Assembly: GCA_948474755.1 (NCBI GenBank)
Contig: CAOLHI010000926.1
Span: 415,347-479,346, forward strand
From: Ctenosaura bakeri
Taxonomy: Eukaryota > Chordata > Lepidosauria > Squamata > Iguanidae
Length of the DNA stretch: 64,000 nt
Direction: 5' to 3'
This document shows positions 1-10,551 of the stretch, piece after piece. How positions within the stretch are numbered: position 1 is the stretch's first letter; every line of letters starts with the position of its first letter. Both the position numbers and the translations under genes were made by a program. Below the pieces are notes generated by a model that saw nothing but the letters and a program-made list of their open reading frames with translations, had not been told where the DNA came from and did no database searches.

Positions 1-797
1 TTTTGAAATATATTGTCACAGAACAAGGAGGTTGTGGTTAATTTCTGTAGTTGACAGAAATATAGTGCAATGTCAGAGGTGAGGTAAAATAGATGGTTGG
101 GGGTACTGTTAGATTTATACACAAAAGCTGGCATCCTATTGATTCGTTCCGTCTACAATAGATCAAGTCAATCAATTGTTTAATGCTGAGTCAACATATT
201 GGGAAATCCCATTTATTCATCAATTGGTTTACTTTAGTCAGGTCTAAGAACAGGATTTAGGTCAAACTACAGTGATGTAAGTTTCTAATAAGCTTAAAAT
301 AAATTTATAATAAGTTTTAAAATGATTTCTACATATATATACTTGATGTCTGTTTTTTATCTGTACTACTTTTTATGGCTGGAATCTTGTATGGGATTTA
401 TGCATGCATAAGCATCTTGGTTTTAGGGTGACCAAGTGAATCCCAGCCCAATCCCCCCAATCCCGACTTACCTGGAAAGCAGCTGCTGTGATCAATGTGG
501 GTTTGTCCCCCTGTTTCTCATGCAGCAGCTGACTGCCATTTCCAACTTCTCCCACGAGCAGTCTCCTGTACACCAGGTAGAATCAGGGTCCCTGTGGCAA
601 CTTCCCCTCACACTAGAGATTGCTTTCACAAGGGGGAGAAGGAGAAATGACACTCAGCTGCTTCCAGATTGACAGGGGAACTGACCCACATCAGCCGAAG
701 AAGTTGTTGCCCAGTAAGTGGGGACTGGGGGACTTTCATGGTCCCTGTGTATCCCTCAAACAAGGAAATACATAGGAAATGTGAACAGTCATGAATG
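1..797. other. Unassigned flank, no recognised feature
   Basis: A+T-rich sequence up to about 430, then a more GC-balanced block at 430-720 holding a 78-codon plus-strand frame without recognisable motifs. I see no repeat signature and no splice-flanked exon. It forms the left flank of the LTR element; its last four bases (794-797, AATG) are the left target-site copy. Confidence 0.4.
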
Positions 798-1670
798 TGT
801 TACCCTGTTTACTGGGGGTCCCGAGAGGGACACCTAAATAACCTTACAATTACACAAGATGGGGAAATTAGTGAAGAGCACTGGTTGGCACTACGAGAGG
901 CAAGTTAACACAGCAGGATCTTGTAACCCAATGTTTACAGGGTCAGGCCAAGTCAAGGAGCAAACCGTGTTGGAAATAAATGAATGATCTTTATTAAATA
1001 CAGGCACACAATGTAAGCAACACACGCACACAGATAACTAAGGAAAAGAAAGGTTTGGGTATGATAGCGGGATTTGCAGAGGGATGGTTGATTCAGGTGA
1101 TACGAAACCTGTTCCTGAAGTCCGGAAAGAAGATAGGGAGCGATGCTGGGGTTCGATGTGACTCAGCACGTGGAGCTGAGGGGAAGCTCACCAAGCAAAG
1201 CAGCAGCAAGGCAGTCTGGAACTCGGGAGCGATCCGAAGATGGTCTCTGAATCAGGGGTTTTTATTCTCGGGGAAAACAATGTGTTTCGGGGGTGGGACA
1301 AGGCTTTGGAAAGGTCAGAATTTAGCATGATTAAGTTAAGTCCAAATTGACAAAGAGTATGCAAATGCTCAGTGCTTGGCAGTTGAGTATTCAGCTAGAC
1401 AGGGTGCCTGCTCAGTGCAGGGAGTCCTTTGTAAACAGCGTGCATACATGATGAGGGTGTTTGCAGAGAGGTCTCCTAAAGCAAGGATCTGGCTATTTCT
1501 GGCCTGCCTGGGTGGAGAATGGAATGTTCAGCAATTAGTGGCCGAGCCTAGTTCTGTGCTTGTCCGGGGGCCTCACAAACACGTGGAGAGGGGTGGTGGA
1601 AGGGAGCTAAATTATTGATATCAAAATGATATCTGGGGGTATCTCCAAGTAGGCCTAAACTGCAATAACA
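798..1670 (-). repeat. 3' LTR of the gag-only element
   Basis: 873-bp LTR. On the minus strand it reads from TGTTATTGCAG to GGGTAACA. An AATAAA lies on the minus strand near 990-1000. Relative to its partner it lacks about 29 bp just downstream of the TATA region (near 1268-1275), so the TATAAAA seen in the other LTR reads GAATAAAA here. The two LTRs also differ by scattered substitutions and other small indels, so this is not a recent insertion. Confidence 0.85.
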
Positions 1671-1682
1671 ATCCTCCCCCGA
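1671..1682 (-). other. Polypurine tract
   Basis: Directly inside the left LTR the minus strand reads GGGGGAGGAT, abutting the LTR terminus TGTTATT. This is the position and composition expected for the primer of plus-strand DNA synthesis in an LTR element, and it fixes the element orientation. Confidence 0.7.
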
Positions 1683-2824
1683 AAATGGGCGATATGGGGA
1701 CAATATCGGTCATTTTCCAATTAAACAGTTTAAAGTAATTTTAGCACCAAATAGGGGTTTACAGGATCAGAGGTCGTACCACTCCTAGGACCAAGGGGCT
1801 TTCGCAATGAGCACGAGGGATTCCTACCTTATAGAAACATTCCTAACTAAAAACCTAAACCTAAACAAATTCACACAACAACAAACAATAGCAATAAATA
1901 GTGAGCAATAACCAATGAAAGAACCCTCCCACCAATGGAGAAGGGCAATATAGCAATGCAAAATGAAATAATCAATGAAATACTGTAAATCCAATGCAGG
2001 GCCTGGCAATGAAGGTAATCCAAGGAGCAATCAGTTCAATGTGGATAATGGAATGAGAGTTTGTAGTCAGGGGAGGTGAGGTGCAAGCAAAAATCTCTGC
2101 ACACACCCCCCCTCCGCAGGAACAAGAAAAGTCTTGTAGCTGGAGCAAATGAGCAGCATGAGTCCATCCGGAAAGCAGAGTTGGAACGGCAACAAAATGT
2201 CCAAGTCTGTAGACAAGCTAGCCAGGGAACGCTAGCTCCTTGCAGGAGGCGGCTTGCAAAGCGTCGGCAAGAGGAATAGTCCAAAAGGCAACTACAAAAG
2301 TTCTTGATGCCAAAGGGTTTGGCAAACAGTTCTTTAAATTCACTGGAGTGGCTGGATCACTCCTTCTGGGGTCCCACAGCGGCATCAGAGGACTCAGGTC
2401 GCCTCCTCGGGCCTGGCTCCCGACTGGAGTAGCGGTATTACGGCTTTCACCCTGCCCATGGTGCCCAGGGGTGATGGTCTGGTCCAGGGGTCATCCCAGT
2501 TCTCTGGAGCCGTCAACCTGTAGCTTATTGGTATAAGACTGACATGGTTATTATCCAATGTAGATGATGAATGCAAATTGCTGGCTCAAAGCCTAATGGG
2601 AGTGAGATTTGGAACTGGAAAACCAGGTTCTCGGAGATGCTGGGAGCAGCTGTTTAGAGCAGAAGTGCCAAGGCAGAGCTTCTAACCCATGGGAGGGTGT
2701 AGGGGTGACTGCAACAGACCCTGGTCATCTTAAGCTGTTAGCAGGTTTGACCAGACAACAGGAGATGTAGGCCCTCCAGTCACGTTGTACCTCTGGGCTA
2801 GATTGGGCCTGCAAAGCTCTAGGA
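1683..2824 (-). other. LTR-element interior downstream of gag, no pol seen
   Basis: This 1.1-kb stretch lies where protease and pol should follow gag. Only short frames occur (under 100 codons) and none has an active-site triad (DTG/DSG), a YxDD box or an integrase HHCC/DDE pattern. It may be untranslated leftover of a once larger element or a replacement interior. Confidence 0.5.
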
Positions 2825-4565
2825 TCAGATGGACAAATGGAGGCTGGGCCTCTTGTTGAACTGGCTCATGTCCAGTCCGAACCTACGGAGCATACCCCAG
2901 ATTCTCACTCTGTCCAAGGAGTACGTCTGGGCCATGGGATCATACCTACCAGATGTCTCCCTGGGAGAGCTTGAGTCAGAGGGCTGTTTGGGGGCAGTTG
3001 GCTGCGGTGGGGGATTCCCTGCCTTGCCGGGCTGGCTGCGGGAGTCCCTTCCTTGCCACTGCCTATCCTGTCTGGGAGCTGGGCACTGATTCCAGTTCCC
3101 CTTGGGAACTGAATTTGGCGTCATTTCCTGTGTTGGGAATGGGGCCCATAATTCGAGTATGTCAGCTCGGATATGGGTTCCCAATTCCCGGGTTCCTTTC
3201 TGTGAGCCTTGATGGGGGGCCTGAGGGAACCAGCCTCTCGTAGCAGGTCGGAAACCCACCGGAGGTTGCTTCCAAAATCCTCCGTTAGTGGTGGCCGGAT
3301 CCACCAAACTCAGGGCCATCTTTGTCTCATGGTTCAAGCCTCCATACAGGAGAGTCTTGAATTCCACATGGTCAAAGTCATACCCGTGGGTGGTCAGAGG
3401 GACCTTCTCGGCCAGAATGGCGAGCAGCTGCTTCTGTGCCACGTAAGCCTCAGGGTTCTCACGAGGACCCTGTTGCTCCATGACATAGAGCATGCTTGCA
3501 CTCTGTACGGGCCACAAAATCTTAATCACCTCTCTCATCCAGGCGTGGGTCTCAAGCATAACCAAGCCTCAAGCTGCCACAGCCGATTCGAGAGTTGGAA
3601 GCTTGGACGGGGACATGCAAAGCCAAGCCAGCTGGGTCAGATCCTGGCTGTTGGCCGTGGGATGTGAGTGGATGGCAGCATTCAACCACATGATCCCGGT
3701 GGACCAAGTTAGAGGACCCAGTTGGTCTGCAATTGCTTTGGCCTCAGTGGCACGCCAGGGGACCCTAGTCTCAGTGACCTGCATCTCCTGTGTCTCGGCC
3801 CTCTCTGAACTGCCTTCTCCAAGGGGGGTTGGTCCGTCTGGTCATGAACCGTGTCTCTACCGAGTGGACTCAGACCTTAGGATCACTCCAATCCGGATTA
3901 TGGAGAAGGGTTGCCAGAGCATCCTCTGACAAGGGCTCCCCGGAAAAGTCCTGGGCAAAAGTTGCGAGCAGCTCTGGGCACACAGCCGAAATTAGGGCCT
4001 TACGAGTATGGAGCTGGCTCTCCAGTGCAGCGATTTACTCAAGGCAAGCTGCATGACTAACAGCCTCCTGCTGTTCTCTCACTTGCTCCACCATGAATTT
4101 GGCCACAGCCCGGGCATGATCCAGCTCAGCCTCTAAGGCGTGGGCTTTCTCTTCCCAAGTTTGCGCCACTAACATGATGTCACTAAGCTTCTGTGAGGAG
4201 GCCTATGCGACAGACGCGAACGTTACCTTGTCCGCGCGCAGTGCCTCAATCTCAGCATGAAGCCAGGCATTCTCCTTTTCTACATCAGCTAGCCTCCCTC
4301 GGGTCTCAACAAGGGCACTACTAGTGTCTCTGGCTGTAAGCCAAAATCCCCAAGCGGCCAAAGCATCCTTTGATGGCCCGAATGGGTTCTTTGTCTTCCG
4401 TGCCAGGATGTACGCTTCATGGAGTGTGGTAAAGGGATCGGCCATCTGGAAGACAGAGTCCTTCCAGGGGCATTTCCCCTTGCTCAACACCCACCTTTCT
4501 AGCTTTCCTCGGACCTCCTTGTCGCACATGAGGTCCTTAACAGTAACTGGGCTCGCCTTGCCCAT
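2825..4565 (-). pseudogene. Gag-like pseudogene (matrix/coiled coil, capsid with MHR-like motif)
   Basis: On the minus strand an ATG at 4565 opens a 120-codon stretch starting MGKASP, a fit to the MGxxxS N-myristoylation signal of retroviral Gag. The frame then passes through an acidic/basic helical segment with heptad-like leucines (about 4290-4203), meets a TAG at 4203-4205, and stays open in the same frame until a TAA at about 4035-4037. In another frame, 3784-3569 and 3565-2825 are separated by a single stop. The latter carries QQGPRENPEAY near 3475, resembling the capsid major homology region (QGxxE...aromatic), followed by FKTLLYGGL and a proline/glutamine/arginine-rich tail. I see no CCHC zinc knuckle. 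Gag assembles the particle that packages element RNA. This copy is broken by stops and at least one frameshift. The family assignment rests on motif resemblance only. Confidence 0.6.
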
Positions 4566-5548
4566 TTCAACACTGCACAACTAAACTTCCTAACATAAAA
4601 GCAGGACCAGGAACTGGAGTGACGGGTAGGATCACCTAGACCCCTGGGGGGACTGTAGGGAAACAAACTCTGCAGAACTTCTCTAGGAAAGAGGGACGGG
4701 AACCTATCTCCAGCCTGCCCAAACAAAAGTCACTTTTGTACACCCAAGCCCAGTTTTCCACCTTGACAGCATTGGGGACAAAAGGACGAGGAAACAGTTC
4801 AGGGACAGGGAGGTCACCTAGACCCAGGGAACCCTCAGGAGTACTCCACCTGCCTGAAGGGGGGAAATGAACACTTTGGTACTTACTATGCCACCTGGCC
4901 AAGCAGCGGGGAAAAAGGGGCAAGGAACCAAAACCAAACTGTCCCTAACTGGTTTTCTGGGTGAGGGGTGCCTTCCCCCACCATGGGCCAAACCTCTAAA
5001 TCCTAGGCTAGGTCGGGAATCACCACCCGCACCTAGTATGCTAACAAATCGGGACGCACCTACAAATTACACAGCAGAGATGCACCCGCGCTTTTACTAT
5101 AACTACAACAACTACTAGCGGGATGCACCCGCATCTTCAACTCTGGGGGGGGGAGAGAAAGGAGGAGGGACTCCTTTCTTAAGTGCTTTCTGTGCCTTGC
5201 TGCTATGGTGTTAGATGGGTGTAGACTGCTCCTGCCATGCTAACAGCCTAACACTTCGGATCCCAGCCCACGATAGACCCCAAGTTCGGGATGTGATTCC
5301 TGGATCAGCTTGTGCACACCCCTTGCGATCGGCAGTGCCAGGGCGGCTGACATACACAAACCAAGCAAGAAAGGGGGATAGATTCCAACCCAGATAGAGT
5401 AGCTCCTGGAGCTCAAGCACACAGAGTTCACACACACCCACGTGTTTCTACCTAAAAGCGTTCTAGCAGCTTGACTGGACATTCCCTAAATCAGTACCAG
5501 CCTGATTTGAGGAGGTTCACAACTCCTTCTCAAATTAGGGGTACTGGG
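4566..5548 (-). other. 5' leader of the LTR element
   Basis: About 1 kb between the candidate primer site and the gag-like ATG. It has no long open frame on the sense strand. This is where a packaging signal would lie, and retention of a long leader fits a non-autonomous element that is packaged in trans. No specific hairpin was identified by eye. Confidence 0.4.
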
Positions 5549-5566
5549 GTTGCCCGCGTTGCTCCA
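5549..5566 (-). other. Candidate primer-binding site
   Basis: Just inside the right LTR, after a 6-nt gap, the minus strand reads TGGAGCAACGCGGGCAAC. A TGG start is expected for pairing with a tRNA 3'-CCA. The gap is longer than usual and I cannot assign the tRNA, so this is a position-based call. Confidence 0.35.
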
Positions 5567-5572
5567 CTACTC

Positions 5573-6473
5573 TGTTACCCTGTTTACTGGGAGTGCCGGG
5601 AGGGACACCTAAATAACCTTACAATTACACAAGATGAGGAAATTAGTTAAGAGCACTGGTTGGCACTGCGAGAGGCAGGGTAATACAGCAGGATCTTGTA
5701 ACCCAATGTTTACAGGGTCAGGCCAAGTCAAGAAGCAAACTGTGTTGGAAATGATGCATGATCTCTATTAAATACAGGCACACAATGTAAGCAACACATG
5801 CACACAGATAACTAAGGAAAAGAAAGGTTTGAGTATGATAGCAGGATTTTCAGAGGGATGGTTGATTCAGGTGATACGAAACCTGTTCCTAAAGTCCGGA
5901 AAGAAGATAGGGAGCGATGCTGGGGTTCGATGTGACTCAGCACGTGGAGCTGAGGGGAAGCTTGCCAAGCAAAGCGGCAGCATGGCAGTCTGGAACTTGG
6001 GAGTGATCAGAGGATGGTCTTGGAATCAGGGGTTTTTATAGGGAGAAATGTAACTGCAGGCTATGCCTTACTTGGGTAAAACAATGCGTTTCGGGGGCGG
6101 GACAAAGCTTTGGAAAGGTCAAAATTTAGCATGTTTGAGTTAAGTTCGACTTGACAAAGAGGTAGCCAGTATGGAAACGCAGAGTGCTTGGCATTTGAGT
6201 ATTCAACTTGCCAAGTTGCCTGCTTGGGGCAAGGAGTCCTTTGTGCATACATAATGAGGGTGTTTGCAGAGAGGTCTCCTAAAGCAGTAATCTGGCTATT
6301 TCTGGCCTGCCTGGGTGGAGAATGGAATGTCCAGCAATTAGTGGCCGAGCCTAGTTCTGTGCTTGTTCAGGGGCCTCACAAACATGTGGAGAGGGGTGGT
6401 GGAAGAGAGCCAAATTATTGATATCAAAATGATATCTGGGAGTATCTCCAAGTAGGCCTAAACTGCAGTAACA
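5573..6473 (-). repeat. 5' LTR of the gag-only element
   Basis: 901-bp LTR, the upstream copy for minus-strand transcription. The minus strand carries CCCTATAAAAACCCC near 6030-6045, a good TATA box. The polyadenylation hexamer near 5765 reads AATAGA instead of AATAAA. The right boundary is followed by AATG (6474-6477), the second target-site copy. Confidence 0.85.
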
Positions 6474-6630
6474 AATGCTTATATCTAGATTATGCCTTCA
6501 TAACTTAAATGGAGGTTTCTGGCCAATATTTCGGAAGTTGCCTTTATTCCCAGAATGAAGGAAAAGACAAGATACAAATAAAGAACATCATCATAATAGT
6601 TATACAGTAAGATACAATTTGGAATATCAT

Positions 6631-6810
6631 GGCCATTTCCGCACTATTCTGTTATAGCGCTATGATTCCACTTGCAACATCCTATGGAATCCTGGGGTTT
6701 GCAGTTTCGGGAGGGGCCACCCAGCCCCTCCCGAAACTGCAAACCCCAGGATTCCATAGGATGTTGCAAGTGGAACCAGAGCACTATAACAGGCTAGTGC
6801 GAAAATGGCC
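6631..6810. mobile_element. Foldback MITE, GGCC-terminus family, near-perfect hairpin
   Basis: 180-bp inverted repeat starting GGCCATTTCCGCAC and ending GTGCGAAAATGGCC, flanked by CAT on both sides (6628-6630, 6811-6813). The inner 52 bp of each arm (6666-6717, 6724-6775) are exact complements around a 6-nt loop; the outer 35 bp differ at six positions. No coding capacity, so it would have relied on a transposase encoded elsewhere. Confidence 0.85.
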
Positions 6811-6839
6811 CATATTAGGAAAATGGAGACGTACAATAT

Positions 6840-6999
6840 TGTTATGTGCCTTCAAGTCATTCCTGATTTATGGCAATCCTAAAGTGACCCTATCATGGGG
6901 TTTTCTGGGGCTGAGTGTATGAAACGCCCAAGGTGAATCTGTGGATTTCCGTGGCCAAGCAGGTAACTCTCAAATCACAACACCATGCTGGTTCTCTAA
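6840..6999 (-). repeat. ACA-type SINE
   Basis: Minus-strand copy of the tRNA-headed SINE. The recognisable tail gives 'gccttcaagtc', then 'ccctatcatggggttttct', and the head ends at 'gctggttctc' beside the next MITE. Diverged and internally shortened. Confidence 0.65.
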
Positions 7000-7173
7000 G
7001 GCCATTTCCGCACTGGACTGTTATAGTGCTATTATTCCACTATTATTCTACTTTCAACATCCTATTCTACTTTCAACAGACTTGAGCCCCCTCCCTAAAC
7101 TGCAAACCCCAGGATTCCATAGGATGTTGAAAGTGGAATAATAGCACTATGACAGTCTAATGCGGAAATGGCC
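7000..7173. mobile_element. Foldback MITE, GGCC-terminus family
   Basis: 174-bp element with GGCCATTTCCGCAC at the left and TGCGGAAATGGCC at the right. The arms share the family interior (..TATAGTGCTATTATTCCAC..). A short internal repeat of 'ctactttcaacatcctatt' sits in the left arm. The flanking triplets (taa/aca) do not match, so the target duplication has decayed. Confidence 0.8.
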
Positions 7174-9215
7174 ACAGACATACAATACTTCCCCAATGAA
7201 TTGCACGTTCAATAAAGCTGTTTCAATAATACACTTTGCTTAGAAAAAAACTTAATGCCGTCAGGCCTCTTAAATATGACAAAGCTAACGTGTCTTATTC
7301 TAACCCTCATAGGAAGGGTCTGTGTGGGTGAAGCCGACAGAAGGAGAGAGGAGTAGGTAGCTCTGCAGTGTGGAAAAGGACTTGCAACACAATTCAGAGA
7401 CATAAGCAACCACCAGTAAACTCACCATGGTAAACCTAGTTAAGCTTTTTTTTTTTTAATTGATGACATCTGGCTCTACATCCTGCCACTCCTTGAGCCT
7501 ACATACATTGGAATGTCCTTTGCCTCAGAATACATAGCCTGAGGCCATATGCAGTCATAGGGTAGAAATGAGCATGACTGACACAATAATTATGGCAGCG
7601 TTTTCCTGCTGCTGAGTCATAGACCCCTTGCTCCTGTTAACAACCCTTTAGAAAGCTCACAAGGATTCAGGGCACATTCCCCTCCCTCCTCCATTTCTAA
7701 TGAGTGAGATCAAAGTCCTGAGTTGTCGACAAAAATCTGCTCTCTCATGCACATGTTCAAAGTACCACTTTTCTTCTTGAGGCAGATTCTGGGCAGAGCC
7801 ACCAAATATTACTTTTTTGGACAACTCCCAGAATGCTAACTAGGAGATTCTCAGAATCACAGTCCAAAATAATCACTTGTCCAAAGTCTGGACAGATATG
7901 TAGTCATTTCAGCTTTTTCTGGCAGAAAGACACACCAGTCAATACAAAAACAGTTTCACAATCCAGATTGATCACATCACTGATGTAACTATGGAAGTTA
8001 ACTTTTCCACGTAAAAAATATGTATTAGTAAATTTAGTTGTTATAATTGTATTCCCCCTTTCCTCCAATGAACCTCAGGAAGATACATCCCTCTTCACTC
8101 TATGTTAGCCTTAAAATAATAGATCTGTGAGATAGGTCAGGATGAGAGATAGTATGGCTGACCCAGTCAATTCCATGGCTCCATGGAGATTAGAACTTGG
8201 ATCTCTCAAATCCTGGTCCAACACTATCATACTAGAGGTTTAATTCTATGGACGTTTACTTGGGAATCAGTGTCAGTAAGAAAATAATCATAGATGTAGG
8301 TTGTAAAGCACACCCATTTCACGAAACAGGAGACAAATTTCACAATTTCCCCCATCCTGCTAAAGGTTGTGAACTGATACAGTCAGCTAGTACAAGTTGA
8401 AGCAGTACTTCCAATTGTTTTCGAAGCTCTGCCAGGAGACAATTAAACAACTTTCCCAGATCATTGTATGGATGGTATGTTGCTACACAGGAAAGCCATT
8501 CTGAAGTAAGGGCAAATCTTTGTACTTTCTTGTCTAGGCTTCTTATCTACAAAAAAAATGTTGATTCATAGTATATAGGCACTAATCATACTTACATTGC
8601 TAAAACTGTTTTTGAAACAGTTTAAACGAATAGTTTAAGCATGTAGAGTAGCTGCTAAGATGTTTCTGAAAAATATTGCTATGCATCTTCTACTTATCAA
8701 GACATTTCAACAGTAGGAATAGTTGTTGCAATCAGTAGCTAGAATAGAAAAAGTGATCCTGTGTCATGAGTTGTAAGCAGAGTTTCAAAATGGTCTTCCT
8801 ATGATTATAGATTTCAGAAGCCCCTAGCCAGCATGGCCACTGGACAGCACTAGCATTCTGCAGCTGAGGTCCTACACTGCTGCAGCATAAATATCTGCTG
8901 GTGGAGTGTACATGATGCAACCCCATACTGAATACCAATGTAAAACAACATGTGTAGATCAATAGTTAATGCACATGGCTGACAACCTATTGTGCGATTG
9001 CAATCAACAATGCACAAAGGCAATACAAAGAGATAAGGTGCATTCATCTGCTACTCTGTGTACTTTAATGTGCTGTTGCCATGGCCATATGCGTAACTTT
9101 TCTTATGCTGCTGTCAACTGGGCATGACCATTGCATGTTGTCCGAAAGAAATAATTCTGTATGGAGATATGCTAACAGGATGCCAGCCTGTATGCATATG
9201 AATTCACATGTGTAC
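7174..9215. other. Mostly unassigned, with degraded repeats
   Basis: 7815-7885 resembles the inverted repeat built around 'acaactcccagaat'. 8100-8240 reads like the minus strand of a tRNA/5S-headed SINE ('ttagaacttggatctctcaa', 'ctggtccaacac'). The rest, including 8241-9215, shows no frame, SINE head or inverted terminus that I can name. Confidence 0.45.
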
Positions 9216-9570
9216 TAGGGATGGAAAAATATTTTAAAATATTAAAACAATAGATGAAAAATTGGTCTCCCAAGTGTTGGAAAGCCCTGTTGAGTATAAT
9301 TCTGGAAAGGCAAGAAACTTCACAGTTCAGTACTTATTCTGCTCAAAATACACACATGGCTTCTCCCCCCACACACACACACAGAATATAGCATTTTCTG
9401 CACATAAGACATTTTTTAGCATAGAAAATATTCTACACAGATCATTTTTTGAGTCCCCCCATACAGAATAAATTTCAAACTGACAATAGTCCTTGAAAAC
9501 AGTGCAGGCTTTCCTAAAGTTTGGATGGGGGGAACAGAGAAAGTTACTCATTCCTGCATGAAAGAATAAC
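9216..9570. mobile_element. Non-autonomous hAT-like element (TAGGGATGG terminus)
   Basis: Begins TAGGGATGGAAAAATATTT. Its interior ('cagaatatagcattttctgcac', 'gtccttgaaaac') is related to the element at 22645-23021, which has both termini. The right end is unclear. It contains a short CA run at 9374-9389. Confidence 0.5.
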
Positions 9571-9612
9571 ATTTATGAAGATTTACATCTCTAAGTACAT
9601 ATTTGCATGTGT

Positions 9613-9638
9613 ATACACACACACACACACACACACAA
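9613..9638. repeat. (AC)n microsatellite
   Basis: Uninterrupted AC repeat of about 13 units. No associated SINE tail seen. Confidence 0.95.
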
Positions 9639-10106
9639 ATATTGCATTGGTTTTCTGCCACATCTGGTATTCATTCTTGTAAGCCAACACCTACTATTAG
9701 TCAGTTACAGGCCAATGAAATTTCAAGAGTGGGGAGTATTGGAGAGGGGAGGTGACTTTAATGGGAAATGGCTGTTCATGGAAAGATTTGTTGTTAAATT
9801 CCACTAGTAGTGGGATTCTAGAAGGAAGTCCTCTTAGTCATGGTAGCTGCTGATGCTACTACTGGGATAGATGATGGGTAAGAGCAAGCCTGAAGAACCA
9901 ATCCACTCTGCCTGCTCTGTTGCTGACAGCAACACTGCAGAGCAGTCCTGGGAAGCTGGGATGATAACTGCCAGGCTACCATGGCCAGCATTCTGCTAGG
10001 GACATACACATGTGTACATTAACCATAAATTGTGTATGTTTATTTTCAGTCCCTGCAAAAGTTGGCACTCACTTCCCCCCTCCACATTTTTCAAAGCCCC
10101 TCCCCC

Positions 10107-10551
10107 AGACCTACTGTAGCCCTGCTGAAATTCCCCCTGTCAATCTGTCTGGTGGATAGTGGGGGGTGCAGCAGCATTTGGCTGTGTCCCCATAGCAGAT
10201 GCAAAAAGATTGCCTCAGTCACTGCAACTTCCAGAGGACCCCAATGGAACTCAACAGTCGAAGTAATGCTTTCATATCTATCTATGGGGACATAGCACTG
10301 ATAGTACACCACCCCATATCTCCAGATGATCACTCCCCTGTAGGTCTCAAATGACATTGGAAATAGAATGGCACCTGGTGGTATGCCATATAACACCTCC
10401 TCTTTTGAGGAGCAGTCATCCCCAAGGAGCACCATCCCGAATCTACCTGAGAGACTGGGGGACATAGCCAGATGTTGCTGCAACTGATCTGGCTTTCCAC
10501 CAGGAATGGATTGACTATGAGGGAAGGCTTCAGCAGGGCCACAGTAGGTCT
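10107..10551. mobile_element. Long foldback element
   Basis: The left end AGACCTACTGTAGCCCTGCTG and the right end, read on the opposite strand (AGACCTACTGTGGCCCTGC), are near-identical inverted termini. A weaker second match inside pairs 'ggctgtgtcccca' with 'tgggggacatagcc'. About 445 bp, noncoding. No clear target duplication; superfamily not recognised. Confidence 0.6.

Larger units (their letters stand above)
798..6473 (-). mobile_element. Gag-only LTR retroelement (endogenous-retrovirus-like), complete ends
   Basis: Two long direct repeats (798-1670 and 5573-6473) begin TGTTAC and end ..AACA on the plus strand. They enclose a 3.9-kb interior and are flanked by the same 4 bp, AATG (794-797 and 6474-6477). 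Transcription runs on the minus strand: the AATAAA and TATA motifs in the LTRs, the purine tract next to the left LTR and the gag-like frame all point that way. The interior has decayed gag-like coding sequence but no protease, reverse transcriptase, integrase or env frame that I can see, and 3.9 kb is too short for a full gag-pol. This suggests a non-autonomous family mobilised in trans. A 4-bp duplication fits retroviruses and Ty3-like elements; an MGxxxS start and a major-homology-like motif in Gag favour a retroviral origin. Class assignment is uncertain. Confidence 0.85.

Noticed and set aside
436..672. 78-codon plus-strand frame in the left flank, possible exon
   Set aside because: No recognisable domain, no convincing splice sites at its edges, and a frame of this length is expected by chance.
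3209..3929. Plus-strand frames of 152 and 145 codons in the LTR interior as genes
   Set aside because: They lie antisense to the gag-like coding stretch and mirror its codon pattern; no independent motif.
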